Assembly: GCF_020297055.1 (NCBI RefSeq) | Contig: NZ_JAIXCQ010000003.1 | Location: 1 to 64,000, forward strand | DNA: 64,000 nucleotides | Source: Isoptericola luteus | GTDB lineage: Bacteria > Actinomycetota > Actinomycetes > Actinomycetales > Cellulomonadaceae | Reading direction: 5' to 3' | In this document: piece after piece, positions 16,638 through 25,599 of the stretch | Layout of the letters: each line of letters starts with the position of its first letter | Numbering within the stretch: the first letter of the stretch is position 1 | Notes under the pieces: generated by a model | Seen by the model: the letters and a program-made list of their open reading frames with translations, nothing else | Told to the model about the DNA's origin: nothing | The model's database searches: none | Program-made: the position numbers and the translations under genes

Positions 16638-18734
16638 TCAGAAGGCCTTCTCGACCGCCGGAACGAGCTGCTCGCGCAGCGGGTCGATGAGGGTCTGGGC
16701 ATAGGTGTCGGTCAGGTGCGACGTCTGCCGGTACACGAGCACGTTGCCGATCACCGGCACGCACTCCTCGCCCGGGCAGATCTCCGGTGCCATGTCGACG
16801 ACCTGCGTCCCGGGCACCTGCTCGGCGGCCGGAGCCTGGGCCGCAGCGCCGCTCTCCTTGATGCCCTGGTCGCGGTCGAACGTGCACGCGGCCAGGTCGT
16901 CCGGGTTCTCCGCCACGCACTCGTAGACCGTCAGGCCCTGGGGATTCGGGTTGTCGAGGATGACGACCAGCGGGATGTCCGCGTCGGTGAGCGCGGTCCA
17001 TCGCCGCACCTGCGCGTCGACCATGGCGTCGACGGACCGGCTCTCGACGTCGGACGGGTCCGCCAGGACGTCGTTGACCCGCTGCGACGTCAGGACGAGG
17101 TCCGGGTCCAGTGCCACGAGCTCGTCGAAGACGGCGTCGTTCCAGGCCGCGCACGACTCGTAGGGCTCGCCCTTGTTCACCTGCATGCCGTCGTGGAACC
17201 CGCACGCGGACTTCGTGTACGACACGATCCGCCACCCCTCCTCCTCGGCGATGTCGCCGAGCGGGGTGTACCACTGCATGATCTTCGAGTCGCCCACGAC
17301 GGCGACGGTGACGTCCCCGTCGGGGTCGCCCCACTCGCAGCGCACGGGGTCCGGAGAATCCTGGGAGACCTGGCACTCCCGTGGGTACGGGGGCACGTCG
17401 TCGACCGCGACCACGGCGTCCGGCACGAACCACTCGACGCTCGCCAGGCTCTCCACCGTTCCCGCCTCGGGCTCGGTGTCCGAACCGACCACCGCCGCAC
17501 CCGCAGCCTGCCGGTCGCCGCCACCGCCACCGCCGCTCGTCGTCGGGACGAGCAGGACGAGGACCAGCCCCGCGACCACGCCGATCGCGGTGAAGTTCGC
17601 GCCCACCGAGAGAGTGAGGCGGTTCGACCTCGACAGCGACGGCGCGAACCGCACCGGGTTCTCGATCAGCTTCAGCGAGAGGTACGCCGGGATGATCGCC
17701 GCAGCGACGACCAGCAGCCCGCGCTTCGCGCCCAGCTCGCCCCAGTACGCCGTGGCCGCCACGATGAGCGGCCAGTGCCACAGGTACAGCGAGTACGACA
17801 TCCCGCCGATCCACACCGCCGGCTTCCACGACAGCAGACCGGCGACGCCCACCCGGCCCGAGGTGTAGCCCGCCACGATCATCGCCGCGGTGCCCACCGT
17901 CGGGGCGAGCGCCGCAGAGCCCGGCCACGCCGACGCCGTCGTGAAGAAGAGGCCGCTGACCACCACGACGACGAGGCCGACCCAGCCGCCGACGATGGCG
18001 GCCGCCCGCGGGATCCGCAGCCACATCGGCGCGCCGATGGCGACCAGCGCACCGATCCCGAGCTCCCACAGTCGGGTGGGCGTCACGAAGAACGCCGTGG
18101 CGGGGGTCGAGGCCGTGAGGTAGATCGAGTACACGAACGACGGCACGATGACGGCGAGGATGCCCACCATCAGCACGGGGCGCAGTCGCAGCCCCGCATA
18201 CCGGCGGAGCAGCCACGCCAGGAGGACCAGCAGCAGCGGCCAGACGATGTAGAACTGCTCCTCGACCGCCAGCGACCAGAAGTGCTGCACCGGCGAGGCG
18301 CCGACGTCCTCCGCGAGGTAGTCGACCGAACGGTCGGCCAGGCGCCAGTTCACCACGTACGTCGCCGCACTGACGATGTCCAGGCCGAACGTGCGCCACT
18401 GGACCGGGGAGACCGTCAGCCAGGTGAGGACGGAGGTGACGATGAGCACGAGCCCCGTGGCCGGGAGCAGCCGCTTGGCCCGCCGTGCGTAGAACGTCAC
18501 GAGCGAGACGCGGCCGGTCCGCTCGATCTCACGGATCAGGAGCCCGGTGATGAGGAACCCCGAGATCACGAAGAACACGTCGACGCCGACGAACCCGCCG
18601 GGGAGCTGGCGCACCCCCGCGTGGTAGATCAGCACCAGCCCGATCGCGATGGCACGCATGCCCTCGATGTCGGGCCGAAAGGATGCCGCACCACGGCCCT
18701 TGACGGGGCGCACGCCGGTCTCGCTGCTGGTCAA
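16638..18734 (-). CDS. AT3-SGNH O-acyltransferase, copy 2 (OafA-like)
   Basis: This 698-residue protein has the same layout as the protein at 6973-9096. The AT3 membrane domain starts FRPDIEGMRAIAIGLVLIYHAG and carries the GGFVGVDVFFVISGFLITG signature. About ten helices, a Gly/Ala-rich linker and an outer SGNH-like domain (VAVVGDSKIMQWYTPL, SACGFHDG) follow. It should O-acylate a surface polysaccharide. The start codon is TTG at 18734, because no ATG or GTG precedes the conserved start and AGGACCAGG stands upstream. It lies 57 bases after a TagF-like gene in a long minus-strand run, so the likely acceptor is the polymer made by that run. Confidence 0.9.
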   Translation of the reverse strand: MTSSETGVRPVKGRGAASFRPDIEGMRAIAIGLVLIYHAGVRQLPGGFVGVDVFFVISGFLITGLLIREIERTGRVSLVTFYARRAKRLLPATGLVLIVTSVLTWLTVSPVQWRTFGLDIVSAATYVVNWRLADRSVDYLAEDVGASPVQHFWSLAVEEQFYIVWPLLLVLLAWLLRRYAGLRLRPVLMVGILAVIVPSFVYSIYLTASTPATAFFVTPTRLWELGIGALVAIGAPMWLRIPRAAAIVGGWVGLVVVVVSGLFFTTASAWPGSAALAPTVGTAAMIVAGYTSGRVGVAGLLSWKPAVWIGGMSYSLYLWHWPLIVAATAYWGELGAKRGLLVVAAAIIPAYLSLKLIENPVRFAPSLSRSNRLTLSVGANFTAIGVVAGLVLVLLVPTTSGGGGGGDRQAAGAAVVGSDTEPEAGTVESLASVEWFVPDAVVAVDDVPPYPRECQVSQDSPDPVRCEWGDPDGDVTVAVVGDSKIMQWYTPLGDIAEEEGWRIVSYTKSACGFHDGMQVNKGEPYESCAAWNDAVFDELVALDPDLVLTSQRVNDVLADPSDVESRSVDAMVDAQVRRWTALTDADIPLVVILDNPNPQGLTVYECVAENPDDLAACTFDRDQGIKESGAAAQAPAAEQVPGTQVVDMAPEICPGEECVPVIGNVLVYRQTSHLTDTYAQTLIDPLREQLVPAVEKAF

Positions 18735-18791
18735 AGTACCTGGTCCTCAAGAATCGTCTGGCTGGGTGGGCGGTGCGGGACGTTCACGCGC

Positions 18792-21041
18792 TCAGCGACC
18801 CCGTCGCTCAGGGATGCGGGCCTCGATCGCGGCGACGGTCCGTGCGCAGTTCTGCTGGTCCCGCGAGGCGAACGTCGCGTCGACCCGCGCAGCGTAGTAG
18901 GGGTCGGGAGCACAGTCACGCTCGAGCAGTGCCTGCACGGCATCGAGGGTCTCGTCGAGGGTCCTCACGACCGGCCCGAACCCGTCCTTCTCGTAGTCGA
19001 ACCACGACGGCGACGCGTGCTTCGTCTCGAAGTCGTCCTCGTCGAAGCGGGCGTAGACGATCGGGGTCCCCACGTACGCGACGTCGAAGTGCACCGAGGA
19101 GTAGTCGGTCACGAAGGCGTCACAGCCCCGGATCAGGTCCTGGAACGACACCGTGTTGGTGTCGGCGACCTGGATCCGGTCGCCCGCGACCCTCGCGTCC
19201 ACGAAGCGCGGCGCCATGTTGTAGTGCGGCACGAACTGGAGCCGGTAGTCGTGCTTCTCCAGCATCTTCTGGAGACGCTCGCTCTCCAGCAGCCCGGTCA
19301 TGAACCGCTGGTAGACGGAGCCCTCGTACGGGACCTCGCCGTCCGTCGCGCCGTCCAGCACCTTGGTCACCAGGTACTTGCGCCACGTCGGCATGAACAG
19401 GATGGTCCGGCTCGGCGGCGTCGGCGTCAGCGCGTCGTACCGGGGCATGCCGGCCTCCACGAGCTGGCGGTGGTACCCCGAGCCGGAGGCCAGGGCCTTG
19501 GTCTCCCCGGGCATGACGGTGAGGCAGACGTCGTAGCCCGTGGTGCCGCGCTTGACGGCGTTCGGGCTCAGGTGGACCCCGTGCTTGAGGTAGACGCGGA
19601 TCGCCCCCACCCGCCAGACAATGTGTCGCGTGTACGCCCCACCCCAGCTGTCGGGGATCAGGTACCGGATCGAGTAGGCGTTGGCGACGACCGCGGCGTG
19701 GAGCATCAAGAGCTGATGGCGCCAGGACGAGTGCGCGATCACGTTGCCGTAGGGAGCCACGCGCTGGTACTGGGGGCTCGAGGGATCGATGATGTAGTAG
19801 ACGCTTCGCCGGGGGTACGTCTGGCGGAGGTGCTTGAACAGGTGCACCCCGTTGTCCTGGGCCGTGTCCCGGCGCTCGCCGATCAGCCAGATCTCCCGCC
19901 CGGCGAAGAACGGCATGGTCAGCAGCCGCAAGAGGCGCAGCCAGCGCATCCGCCGGAGCCTGCGGCCGCGAAGGATGAAGCCGAGGTCCTTCTTCAGCAG
20001 CGTTCCGGCCCATCGCAGGCGAGACGTACGGCCGGACCCCACCTGCGTCGTGAGGTACGACGCACCGCCGCCGCCCGTGGTGTGCAGCAGGTACGTGACC
20101 ACTTGCGGGTCCTCGGCGTCCGGCGCCGCCTCGCCCGCGACGGGCATGCGCACGGTCCGGGCGCTGATGAGGGCACCGCGCCGCGGCCTCAGGTTGCGCC
20201 GCAGTGCGAGCTCCGGGAACTGCGTGTCCAGCTCGATGACGAACTTGCTGTGGCCGTTCCCCGCACCGGCCAGCGGCAGGCGCGCCCGCAGCTCCTCCCA
20301 GCGGACGACGCCCTTGGGGTCGATCCGCGGGGTGAGGGAGATCGGGTCCGAGCTCACGACGTCGCCCGCGGGGCGCGTGAGCACGTACCGGTAGCGCCAC
20401 AGCGGCTCGTCCATCTCCGGCATGAGCTGCGCCGAGAGGAACGCGAGCACCTCGATGTCCCCGTCCAGCGGGTCCACCGCCTCGAGCATGGGGATCGCCG
20501 ACGCGAGGGCCAGCCGGCCGAGGAAGTCGGCCCGCAGCGTCCCGGGCTCCACGTCGAGTGTCAGCAGCGTGCGGTGGATGTACAGCGACGAGCACTTCCG
20601 GATGCAGTGATCCGTCCACACGAACAGCGGCACGCCGTCCGACAACGGGACCTCGTCGAGACGCCGGACCTCGCGCAGGATCTTTCGCTGCCACGAGTTG
20701 ACCTTCGTCGCTCGCGGCACCAAGGAGGCCGAGACGTACCGGGTCGTCGCAGCCTCGAGCCAGTCGCAGGCGGCGACGGCCAGGTCGGCCTCGGACTCCG
20801 AGGCGGACTCGATGACCGTGACCGCGCGGCCCCCGACCTGTGGCCCGCCGACGTCCACCCCTGGCGCGCGGACGATCGCGAGCGAGATCTCCTGCAGCGC
20901 CGGCGAGACCTGGACGTGCTCGAGCGCGGCGGGGAGGTCCTCGACGTTCTCCTCGGTGACGAGAAGGACGAGGGACAGGTCGGCGGGCTGGTCGACGTCG
21001 TCCGCTGGGTCGTACACGAGGTCGTTCACGAGGTCGTTCAC
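18792..21041 (-). CDS. CDP-glycerol:poly(glycerophosphate) glycerophosphotransferase-like polymerase (TagF family), copy A
   Basis: The C-terminal half (about 375-745 of 749 residues) is the Glyphos_transf fold. It has AQDNGVHLFKHLR, YYIIDPSSPQ, the catalytic-type IRVYLKHGVHL histidine, ILFMPTWR, QFVPHYNM and the DAFVTDYSSVHFD motif. The family polymerises glycerol- or ribitol-phosphate from CDP-activated units on the cytoplasmic face. The N-terminal ~370 residues look like a beta-rich accessory part of unknown function. GTG 21041 was chosen over TTG 21047 because AAGTGAG stands six bases before it. The N-terminus holds a twice-repeated VNDL coded by a 12-base repeat. It follows the dehydrogenase by 30 bases in the same run. 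Confidence 0.85.
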   Translation of the reverse strand: MNDLVNDLVYDPADDVDQPADLSLVLLVTEENVEDLPAALEHVQVSPALQEISLAIVRAPGVDVGGPQVGGRAVTVIESASESEADLAVAACDWLEAATTRYVSASLVPRATKVNSWQRKILREVRRLDEVPLSDGVPLFVWTDHCIRKCSSLYIHRTLLTLDVEPGTLRADFLGRLALASAIPMLEAVDPLDGDIEVLAFLSAQLMPEMDEPLWRYRYVLTRPAGDVVSSDPISLTPRIDPKGVVRWEELRARLPLAGAGNGHSKFVIELDTQFPELALRRNLRPRRGALISARTVRMPVAGEAAPDAEDPQVVTYLLHTTGGGGASYLTTQVGSGRTSRLRWAGTLLKKDLGFILRGRRLRRMRWLRLLRLLTMPFFAGREIWLIGERRDTAQDNGVHLFKHLRQTYPRRSVYYIIDPSSPQYQRVAPYGNVIAHSSWRHQLLMLHAAVVANAYSIRYLIPDSWGGAYTRHIVWRVGAIRVYLKHGVHLSPNAVKRGTTGYDVCLTVMPGETKALASGSGYHRQLVEAGMPRYDALTPTPPSRTILFMPTWRKYLVTKVLDGATDGEVPYEGSVYQRFMTGLLESERLQKMLEKHDYRLQFVPHYNMAPRFVDARVAGDRIQVADTNTVSFQDLIRGCDAFVTDYSSVHFDVAYVGTPIVYARFDEDDFETKHASPSWFDYEKDGFGPVVRTLDETLDAVQALLERDCAPDPYYAARVDATFASRDQQNCARTVAAIEARIPERRGR

Positions 21042-21071
21042 AGCCAACTCACTTGGGGCGTCGGTACAGGG

Positions 21072-22331
21072 TCAGAGACGGACGGCGCTCGGGTCGCTCG
21101 ACGCGCCCTTCGCGTCGAAGAAGCGCCGGGACCGGGCCACCAGGTCGTCGACGTCGTAGGAGGCGTGGTTCTGCACCAGGATGACCAGGTCTGCCTCGCG
21201 GACCGCCTCGTCGAGGTCGGGGACCCGCGTCAGGACGGTTCCCTCGACGCTCCACTCCTCCACCGCGGGGTCGTGGAACCACAGGTCCGCGCCCTGGGTC
21301 ATCATCGCGTTCGCGAGGGGCTTGGCCGGAGACTCGCGCTGGTCGGCGATGTCCGGCTTGTACGTGACGCCGAGCATCAGGATCTTGGACCCGCGCATCG
21401 CCTTGCCGTCCTCGTTGAGGACGTCCTGGACACGGCGTGCCACGTACGTGGGCATGGTCGCGTTGATCTCCTGCGCCAGCTCCACGAACCGGAACGGGTA
21501 GCCCAGCCGCGACCGCACGTTGTGGCTCAGGTAGTTCGGGTCGATCGGGATGCAGTGCCCACCCACGCCCGGGCCGGGGTAGAACGCCTGGAACCCGAAG
21601 GGCTTGGTCTTGGCCAGGTCGATGACGTTCCACAGGTCGATGTCGAGCTCGTGGCAGAACCGCGCCATCTCGTTGACCAGCGCGATGTTGATGTGCCGGT
21701 AGGTGTTCTCCAGCAGCTTCGCGGTCTCCGCCTCGCGGGCACCCTTGGCCACCACGACGGTGTCGACGAACTTGCCGTACAGGTCCGCGGCACGCTGGGT
21801 GGAGTCAGGAGTCAGGCCGCCGACCACCTTCGGGGTGTTCTTCATCCCGTAGACCGGGTTGCCCGGGTCGATCCGCTCCGGCGAGTAGGCGAGCTGGAAG
21901 TCGCTCTCGACGCTCAGGCCGCCCTCCTCCAGGATCGGCTTGAGGACCTCCTCGGTGGTGCCCGGGTACGTCGTGGACTCCAGCACGACCAGCATCCCCG
22001 GCTCCAGGATCTTGGCCACCGTGCGCGTCGCCGCGATCACCGCACCGAGATCAGGACCGCCGTCCGCCCCCAACGGCGTCGGAACGCAGATGACCACCGC
22101 GGACGCGCCGCGGATCTCCTCGAGGTCCGCCGTCGCGACGAACCCGCCGTCGACCATGGCTTGCACGTCGCCGTCAGAGAGGTCGTCCACGTGCGACGCA
22201 CCCGAGTTCAGCCCGTCGACGATCCGCGGGCTCACGTCGAACCCCCGCACCGAGAGGCCGGCCCGGACCGCCTCCTGCGCGAGCGGCAGGCCTACGTACC
22301 CGAGTCCGATCACCACGAGATCAATCGACAT
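21072..22331 (-). CDS. nucleotide-sugar (UDP-GlcNAc/ManNAc-type) 6-dehydrogenase, copy 2
   Basis: This 419-residue paralogue of the enzyme at 4596-5855 is the same length and aligns without gaps. It has the GLGYVGLPLAQEA Rossmann motif, STTYPGTTEEV, GVGGHCIPIDPNY with Cys260, and LMLGVTYKPDIADQRESP. It should oxidise a UDP-N-acetylhexosamine to the uronic acid. ATG 22331 has GGAG seven bases upstream, which fixes the start. Residues 188-300 are identical to copy 1, while both ends differ markedly. At DNA level that block has only scattered silent differences, suggesting gene conversion or strong constraint. It lies between two TagF-like genes, so uronic acid may be part of the same polymer. 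Confidence 0.9.
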   Translation of the reverse strand: MSIDLVVIGLGYVGLPLAQEAVRAGLSVRGFDVSPRIVDGLNSGASHVDDLSDGDVQAMVDGGFVATADLEEIRGASAVVICVPTPLGADGGPDLGAVIAATRTVAKILEPGMLVVLESTTYPGTTEEVLKPILEEGGLSVESDFQLAYSPERIDPGNPVYGMKNTPKVVGGLTPDSTQRAADLYGKFVDTVVVAKGAREAETAKLLENTYRHINIALVNEMARFCHELDIDLWNVIDLAKTKPFGFQAFYPGPGVGGHCIPIDPNYLSHNVRSRLGYPFRFVELAQEINATMPTYVARRVQDVLNEDGKAMRGSKILMLGVTYKPDIADQRESPAKPLANAMMTQGADLWFHDPAVEEWSVEGTVLTRVPDLDEAVREADLVILVQNHASYDVDDLVARSRRFFDAKGASSDPSAVRL

Positions 22332-22401
22332 TTCTCTGCTCCAGTTCTCCACAAGGCATGGTCTCAGCACACCGACAATGAGAATTCGTACGAGCCGTCG
22401 C

Positions 22402-24084
22402 CTAGGACGAGACTCTGCGTCGCAGACCCCGGAGGGCCTCGGCAAGGCGGTCGACCAGCCGCCACCAGTGGACTGCGGGCCCTCCTGCGTGGCGGACCGA
22501 GTCCGCCACCCGCTCGCAGTTGCGGCGGTCATGATAGCGAACCATGCGTTGCGCACGCTCCCAGTGATCTGGGGACATCGTGAAGCCGCTGGTCGCAGCC
22601 CTGGCCACCTCGTCAGCCAGCCGGTCGACCTCCGTGACGATGGTTCCCGGCAGGTCCCGCTCGACGTCGAGGAACGAGCCGTGCGGACCGAAGAACCTCT
22701 CCTGGTCGAACTGGTAGTACAGGACGGGCCGGCGCAGGAGCGCGAAGTCGAACGCCACGGAGGAGTAGTCGGTCACGAGGCAGGCGTGCTCGCGCATCAG
22801 GGTCTGGACGTCCACCTCGCCCTGCCGCAGGACCTGGACGCCGGGGGCGTCGAACAGGTCGGCGTAGTGACGCATGTTCGGGTGCAGGATGAACGTCACC
22901 TGCAGACCGTCCCGCATCTGCGCGGCCAGCACCGGGTGCGTGAGGAACGACTCCCACCGATCGCGGTACTCGCTCGAGGAGAACGCGTCGTGCTGGCCCA
23001 GCCACTCGCGCCAGGTCGGGATGACCAGCAGGCCCTCCGGCTCGCGCTCGATCGGCGCCAGCAGGCTGTCGAACCGCGGGAGACCGGTCACCCGGACCTG
23101 GCCCGGCCGGTAGCCGAACGCCTCGAGGGCGACGTCGCGCTCGCGGTCCGAGCTGACGTGGAACCGGTCGGTGAAGAACCCGGGAGCGCGACGCCCGTAG
23201 TTGGCCGTCATGTTCTTGGTCCCGGAGATGCCGTGGCGGATGAAGACCCGCACCCCGCGGATCCCGGCGACGACCCGGGGGTGCCGTGACGGGAGCAGGT
23301 ACTCGGCGTGGTGCGTCCCGACGATCCTCGACGCCAGGAACGCGGCCCGGATGTGCTCGCGCGAGCCCCGCAGCACCACGTTGCCCAGCCCGTCGAGCCG
23401 GGGCAGGTCGGGCGACGACTCCTCGATGACGTAGTAGACCGCCCGGCGCGGGAAGTGCTCGCGGACCCACCGGAAGAGGTGGTAGCCGTTGTCCTGGGCT
23501 TTGTACGGCAGCTCGCCCACGAGCCAGACGCCGAGGAACGGGCGCACGAGCGGCAGCAGCCACGCGAGCCGGGTCCACCGGCGCAGGTACGCGAAGGAGT
23601 CCTCGCTCATGCGCTCCACGCGGACCGACACGTTGGCCGCACGGAACGTCGCGTACGGGAGGAACTGGACGACGTCCCCCCCGAGGCTCGCCCTCCCGGG
23701 GCGCAGCACGCTCACGCGCCCCTTCGTGCTCACCCGCTTGCTCTGCACGAGCCCGTCAGCGTCCTCGACCTCGACGAACAGGTCCAGGGTCTCGTCGTCC
23801 TCGTCCAGCCTCTCGGCGAGGTCCTGCAGGTCGACGACGGCCGTGGCGCGCTGGACGGCCACCGCGGGATCGCGGCGCGACCCCTGCGCGTCGTCCTCGA
23901 CGAGGCAGGCAAACCGGTGGCGGGCGGCGCTCTCGCGGGACGCCACCACGATCCGCACGTCGTGCGCCCGGCGGTCCACGCCGCTGACGGTCACCTGGAA
24001 GCGGGCGGTCTTCTCGCCGAGCCTCAGGTCGTCCACCACCACCTGGAACCTGCGCACGCCCTGGACGATGTCGCCACCGCTCAC
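22402..24084 (-). CDS. CDP-glycerol glycerophosphotransferase-like polymerase (TagF/TagB family), copy B
   Basis: The C-terminal ~380 residues have the Glyphos_transf fold: KAQDNGYHLFRWVREHF, YYVIEESSPD, VRVFIRHGISGTKNM, LVIPTWREWL, FILHPNMRHY and CLVTDYSSVAFDFA. It should join polyol-phosphate units. The start is uncertain. The frame is open up to 24285, but that part looks non-coding. The best ribosome site (TAAGGAG) serves ATG 24158 in a different frame, which ends at 24081 overlapping GTG 24084 as GTGA. I therefore place the start at GTG 24084 (560 residues), coupled to that leader. A one-base frameshift joining the leader to this frame is the alternative. It lies downstream of cysN, and the transcript may extend from the cys genes. 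Confidence 0.75.
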   Translation of the reverse strand: MSGGDIVQGVRRFQVVVDDLRLGEKTARFQVTVSGVDRRAHDVRIVVASRESAARHRFACLVEDDAQGSRRDPAVAVQRATAVVDLQDLAERLDEDDETLDLFVEVEDADGLVQSKRVSTKGRVSVLRPGRASLGGDVVQFLPYATFRAANVSVRVERMSEDSFAYLRRWTRLAWLLPLVRPFLGVWLVGELPYKAQDNGYHLFRWVREHFPRRAVYYVIEESSPDLPRLDGLGNVVLRGSREHIRAAFLASRIVGTHHAEYLLPSRHPRVVAGIRGVRVFIRHGISGTKNMTANYGRRAPGFFTDRFHVSSDRERDVALEAFGYRPGQVRVTGLPRFDSLLAPIEREPEGLLVIPTWREWLGQHDAFSSSEYRDRWESFLTHPVLAAQMRDGLQVTFILHPNMRHYADLFDAPGVQVLRQGEVDVQTLMREHACLVTDYSSVAFDFALLRRPVLYYQFDQERFFGPHGSFLDVERDLPGTIVTEVDRLADEVARAATSGFTMSPDHWERAQRMVRYHDRRNCERVADSVRHAGGPAVHWWRLVDRLAEALRGLRRRVSS

Positions 24085-24158
24085 CGGCGCCGGCACCTCC
24101 CGGCTGCCGAGCGCGGGGACGATACCGCGCAGGTGCTCTCGGATCGGCCCGACTCCAT
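24081..24158 (-). CDS. 25-codon leader frame before the TagF-like gene
   Basis: ATG 24158 follows a near-perfect Shine-Dalgarno (TAAGGAG, five bases). The frame MESGRSESTCAVSSPRSAAG continues with a Cys/Arg-rich end and stops at a TGA that overlaps the GTG of the next gene. The peptide has no recognised function. It could couple translation of the TagF-like gene or act as an attenuation leader. Alternatively it marks the true N-terminus of that gene with a frameshift. A TACACT hexamer about 50 bases upstream (24206-24211) could be a -10 element. Confidence 0.4.
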   Translation of the reverse strand: MESGRSESTCAVSSPRSAAGRCRRR

Positions 24159-24288
24159 CAATACTCCTTACGGCAAGCCCATGGACACTCGCGGGTGGCC
24201 ACGACAGTGTATGCCCTGGGCCCCCGGCCTCCGCCCGCACCGAGGCACGACGAAAACCGCCATCACCTGCGGCGACGTACCTCATGAG

Positions 24289-25596
24289 CTACGAGACGTG
24301 CGGGAGCCCACCGACCATGCCCGCCGCGACGGTCTTGTTCGTGACCTCGTCCACGAGGATGAACGAGCCGGTCTCCCGGTTCTGACGGTACGGGTCCACG
24401 AACAGCGGCTGCGTCACGCGGAGCTGGACGCGGCCGATCTCGTTGAGGCCGATCTCGGTCGCCTCCTCGTCGCGGTGCAGCGTGTTCACGTCGACGCGGT
24501 AGTTGATGTCCTTGACCATCGCCCGCGCCCAGCGGGTGGTGTGCTTGATGGCGTACTTCTTCCCCTTGACCAGCGGCGACGACTCGTCCATCCAGCAGAC
24601 CTGCGCGTCGATGTCCTGCAGCGCGGCCGGGGAGTTGTTCGGCCGGCAGATCATGTCGCCGCGGGAGATGTCGATCTCGTCGGCGAGGCGGACGGTCACC
24701 GACATCGGCGGGTAGGCCTCGGCCACCGGGCCGTCGGCCGTCTCGATCGTGGCGATCGTCGTCTCGAGCCCCGACGGCAGCACCCGCACCTTGTCGCCCG
24801 GCTTCATGACCCCGCTCGCGACGGTGCCGGCGTACCCCCGGTAGTCGCGCGCGTCGTACGACTGCGGCCGGATGACGCACTGCACCGGGAAGCGGACGTC
24901 CTGGAGGTTGCGGTCGCTGGCGACGTGCAGGGTCTCGAGGTGGCTGAGCAGCGGACGCCCGTCGAACCACGGCGTGTTCTCGCTCCGGTTCACCACGTTG
25001 TCGCCGACCAGCGCCGAGATCGGGATGAACGTCAGGTCCGGCACCCGCAGCCGCGACGCGAACGCGGTGAAGTCGCGGCGGATGGACTCGAAGACCTCCT
25101 CCGCGTAGTCGACGAGGTCCATCTTGTTGACGCAGACCACGATGTGCGGCACGCCCAGCAGCGTGGCCAGGAACGTGTGCCGGCGGCTCTGCTCGATGAC
25201 GCCCTTGCGGGCGTCCACGAGGATCAGCGCGACGTCGGCCGTCGACGCACCGGTGACCATGTTCCGGGTGTACTGGATGTGCCCGGGGGTGTCCGCGATG
25301 ATGAACTTGCGCTTCGGCGTCGCGAAGTAGCGGTAGGCGACGTCGATGGTGATGCCCTGCTCGCGCTCGGCACGCAGGCCGTCGGTGAGCAGCGCCAGGT
25401 CCGTGTAGTCGTTGCCACGGTCCTTGCTGACCTGCTCCACCGACTCGAGCTGGTCGGTGAAGATCGTCTTGGAGTCGAACAGCAGCCGCCCGATGAGGGT
25501 GCTCTTGCCGTCGTCGACGGAGCCCGCGGTGGCGAAGCGCAGCAGGTCCGCGCTCGTGTCGACCACGGCGGGGGCGGTCGTCTCAACAGTGGTCAT
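24289..25596 (-). CDS. cysN: sulfate adenylyltransferase subunit 1 (GTPase)
   Basis: This 435-residue EF-Tu-like GTPase has G1 GSVDDGKSTLIGRL, the ITIDVAYRYF switch region, G3 DTPGHIQYTRN and G4 VNKMDLVDY, followed by two beta-barrel domains. CysN hydrolyses GTP to drive APS synthesis from sulfate and ATP by CysD. The length is that of a plain CysN. There is no CysC kinase fused at the C-terminus, which fits a separate kinase gene at 27501. The ATG is three bases after the cysD stop, the usual cysDN order. The next gene downstream is a TagF-like polymerase. Confidence 0.95.
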   Translation of the reverse strand: MTTVETTAPAVVDTSADLLRFATAGSVDDGKSTLIGRLLFDSKTIFTDQLESVEQVSKDRGNDYTDLALLTDGLRAEREQGITIDVAYRYFATPKRKFIIADTPGHIQYTRNMVTGASTADVALILVDARKGVIEQSRRHTFLATLLGVPHIVVCVNKMDLVDYAEEVFESIRRDFTAFASRLRVPDLTFIPISALVGDNVVNRSENTPWFDGRPLLSHLETLHVASDRNLQDVRFPVQCVIRPQSYDARDYRGYAGTVASGVMKPGDKVRVLPSGLETTIATIETADGPVAEAYPPMSVTVRLADEIDISRGDMICRPNNSPAALQDIDAQVCWMDESSPLVKGKKYAIKHTTRWARAMVKDINYRVDVNTLHRDEEATEIGLNEIGRVQLRVTQPLFVDPYRQNRETGSFILVDEVTNKTVAAGMVGGLPHVS

Positions 25597-25599
25597 GGC

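Noticed and set aside
16590-22583. A 1997-codon open frame on the plus strand
   Set aside because: It is antisense to four well-supported minus-strand genes (AT3-SGNH, two TagF-like genes, dehydrogenase). Its translation is rich in Arg, His, Val and Asp with no domain, as expected for a shadow frame at very high GC.
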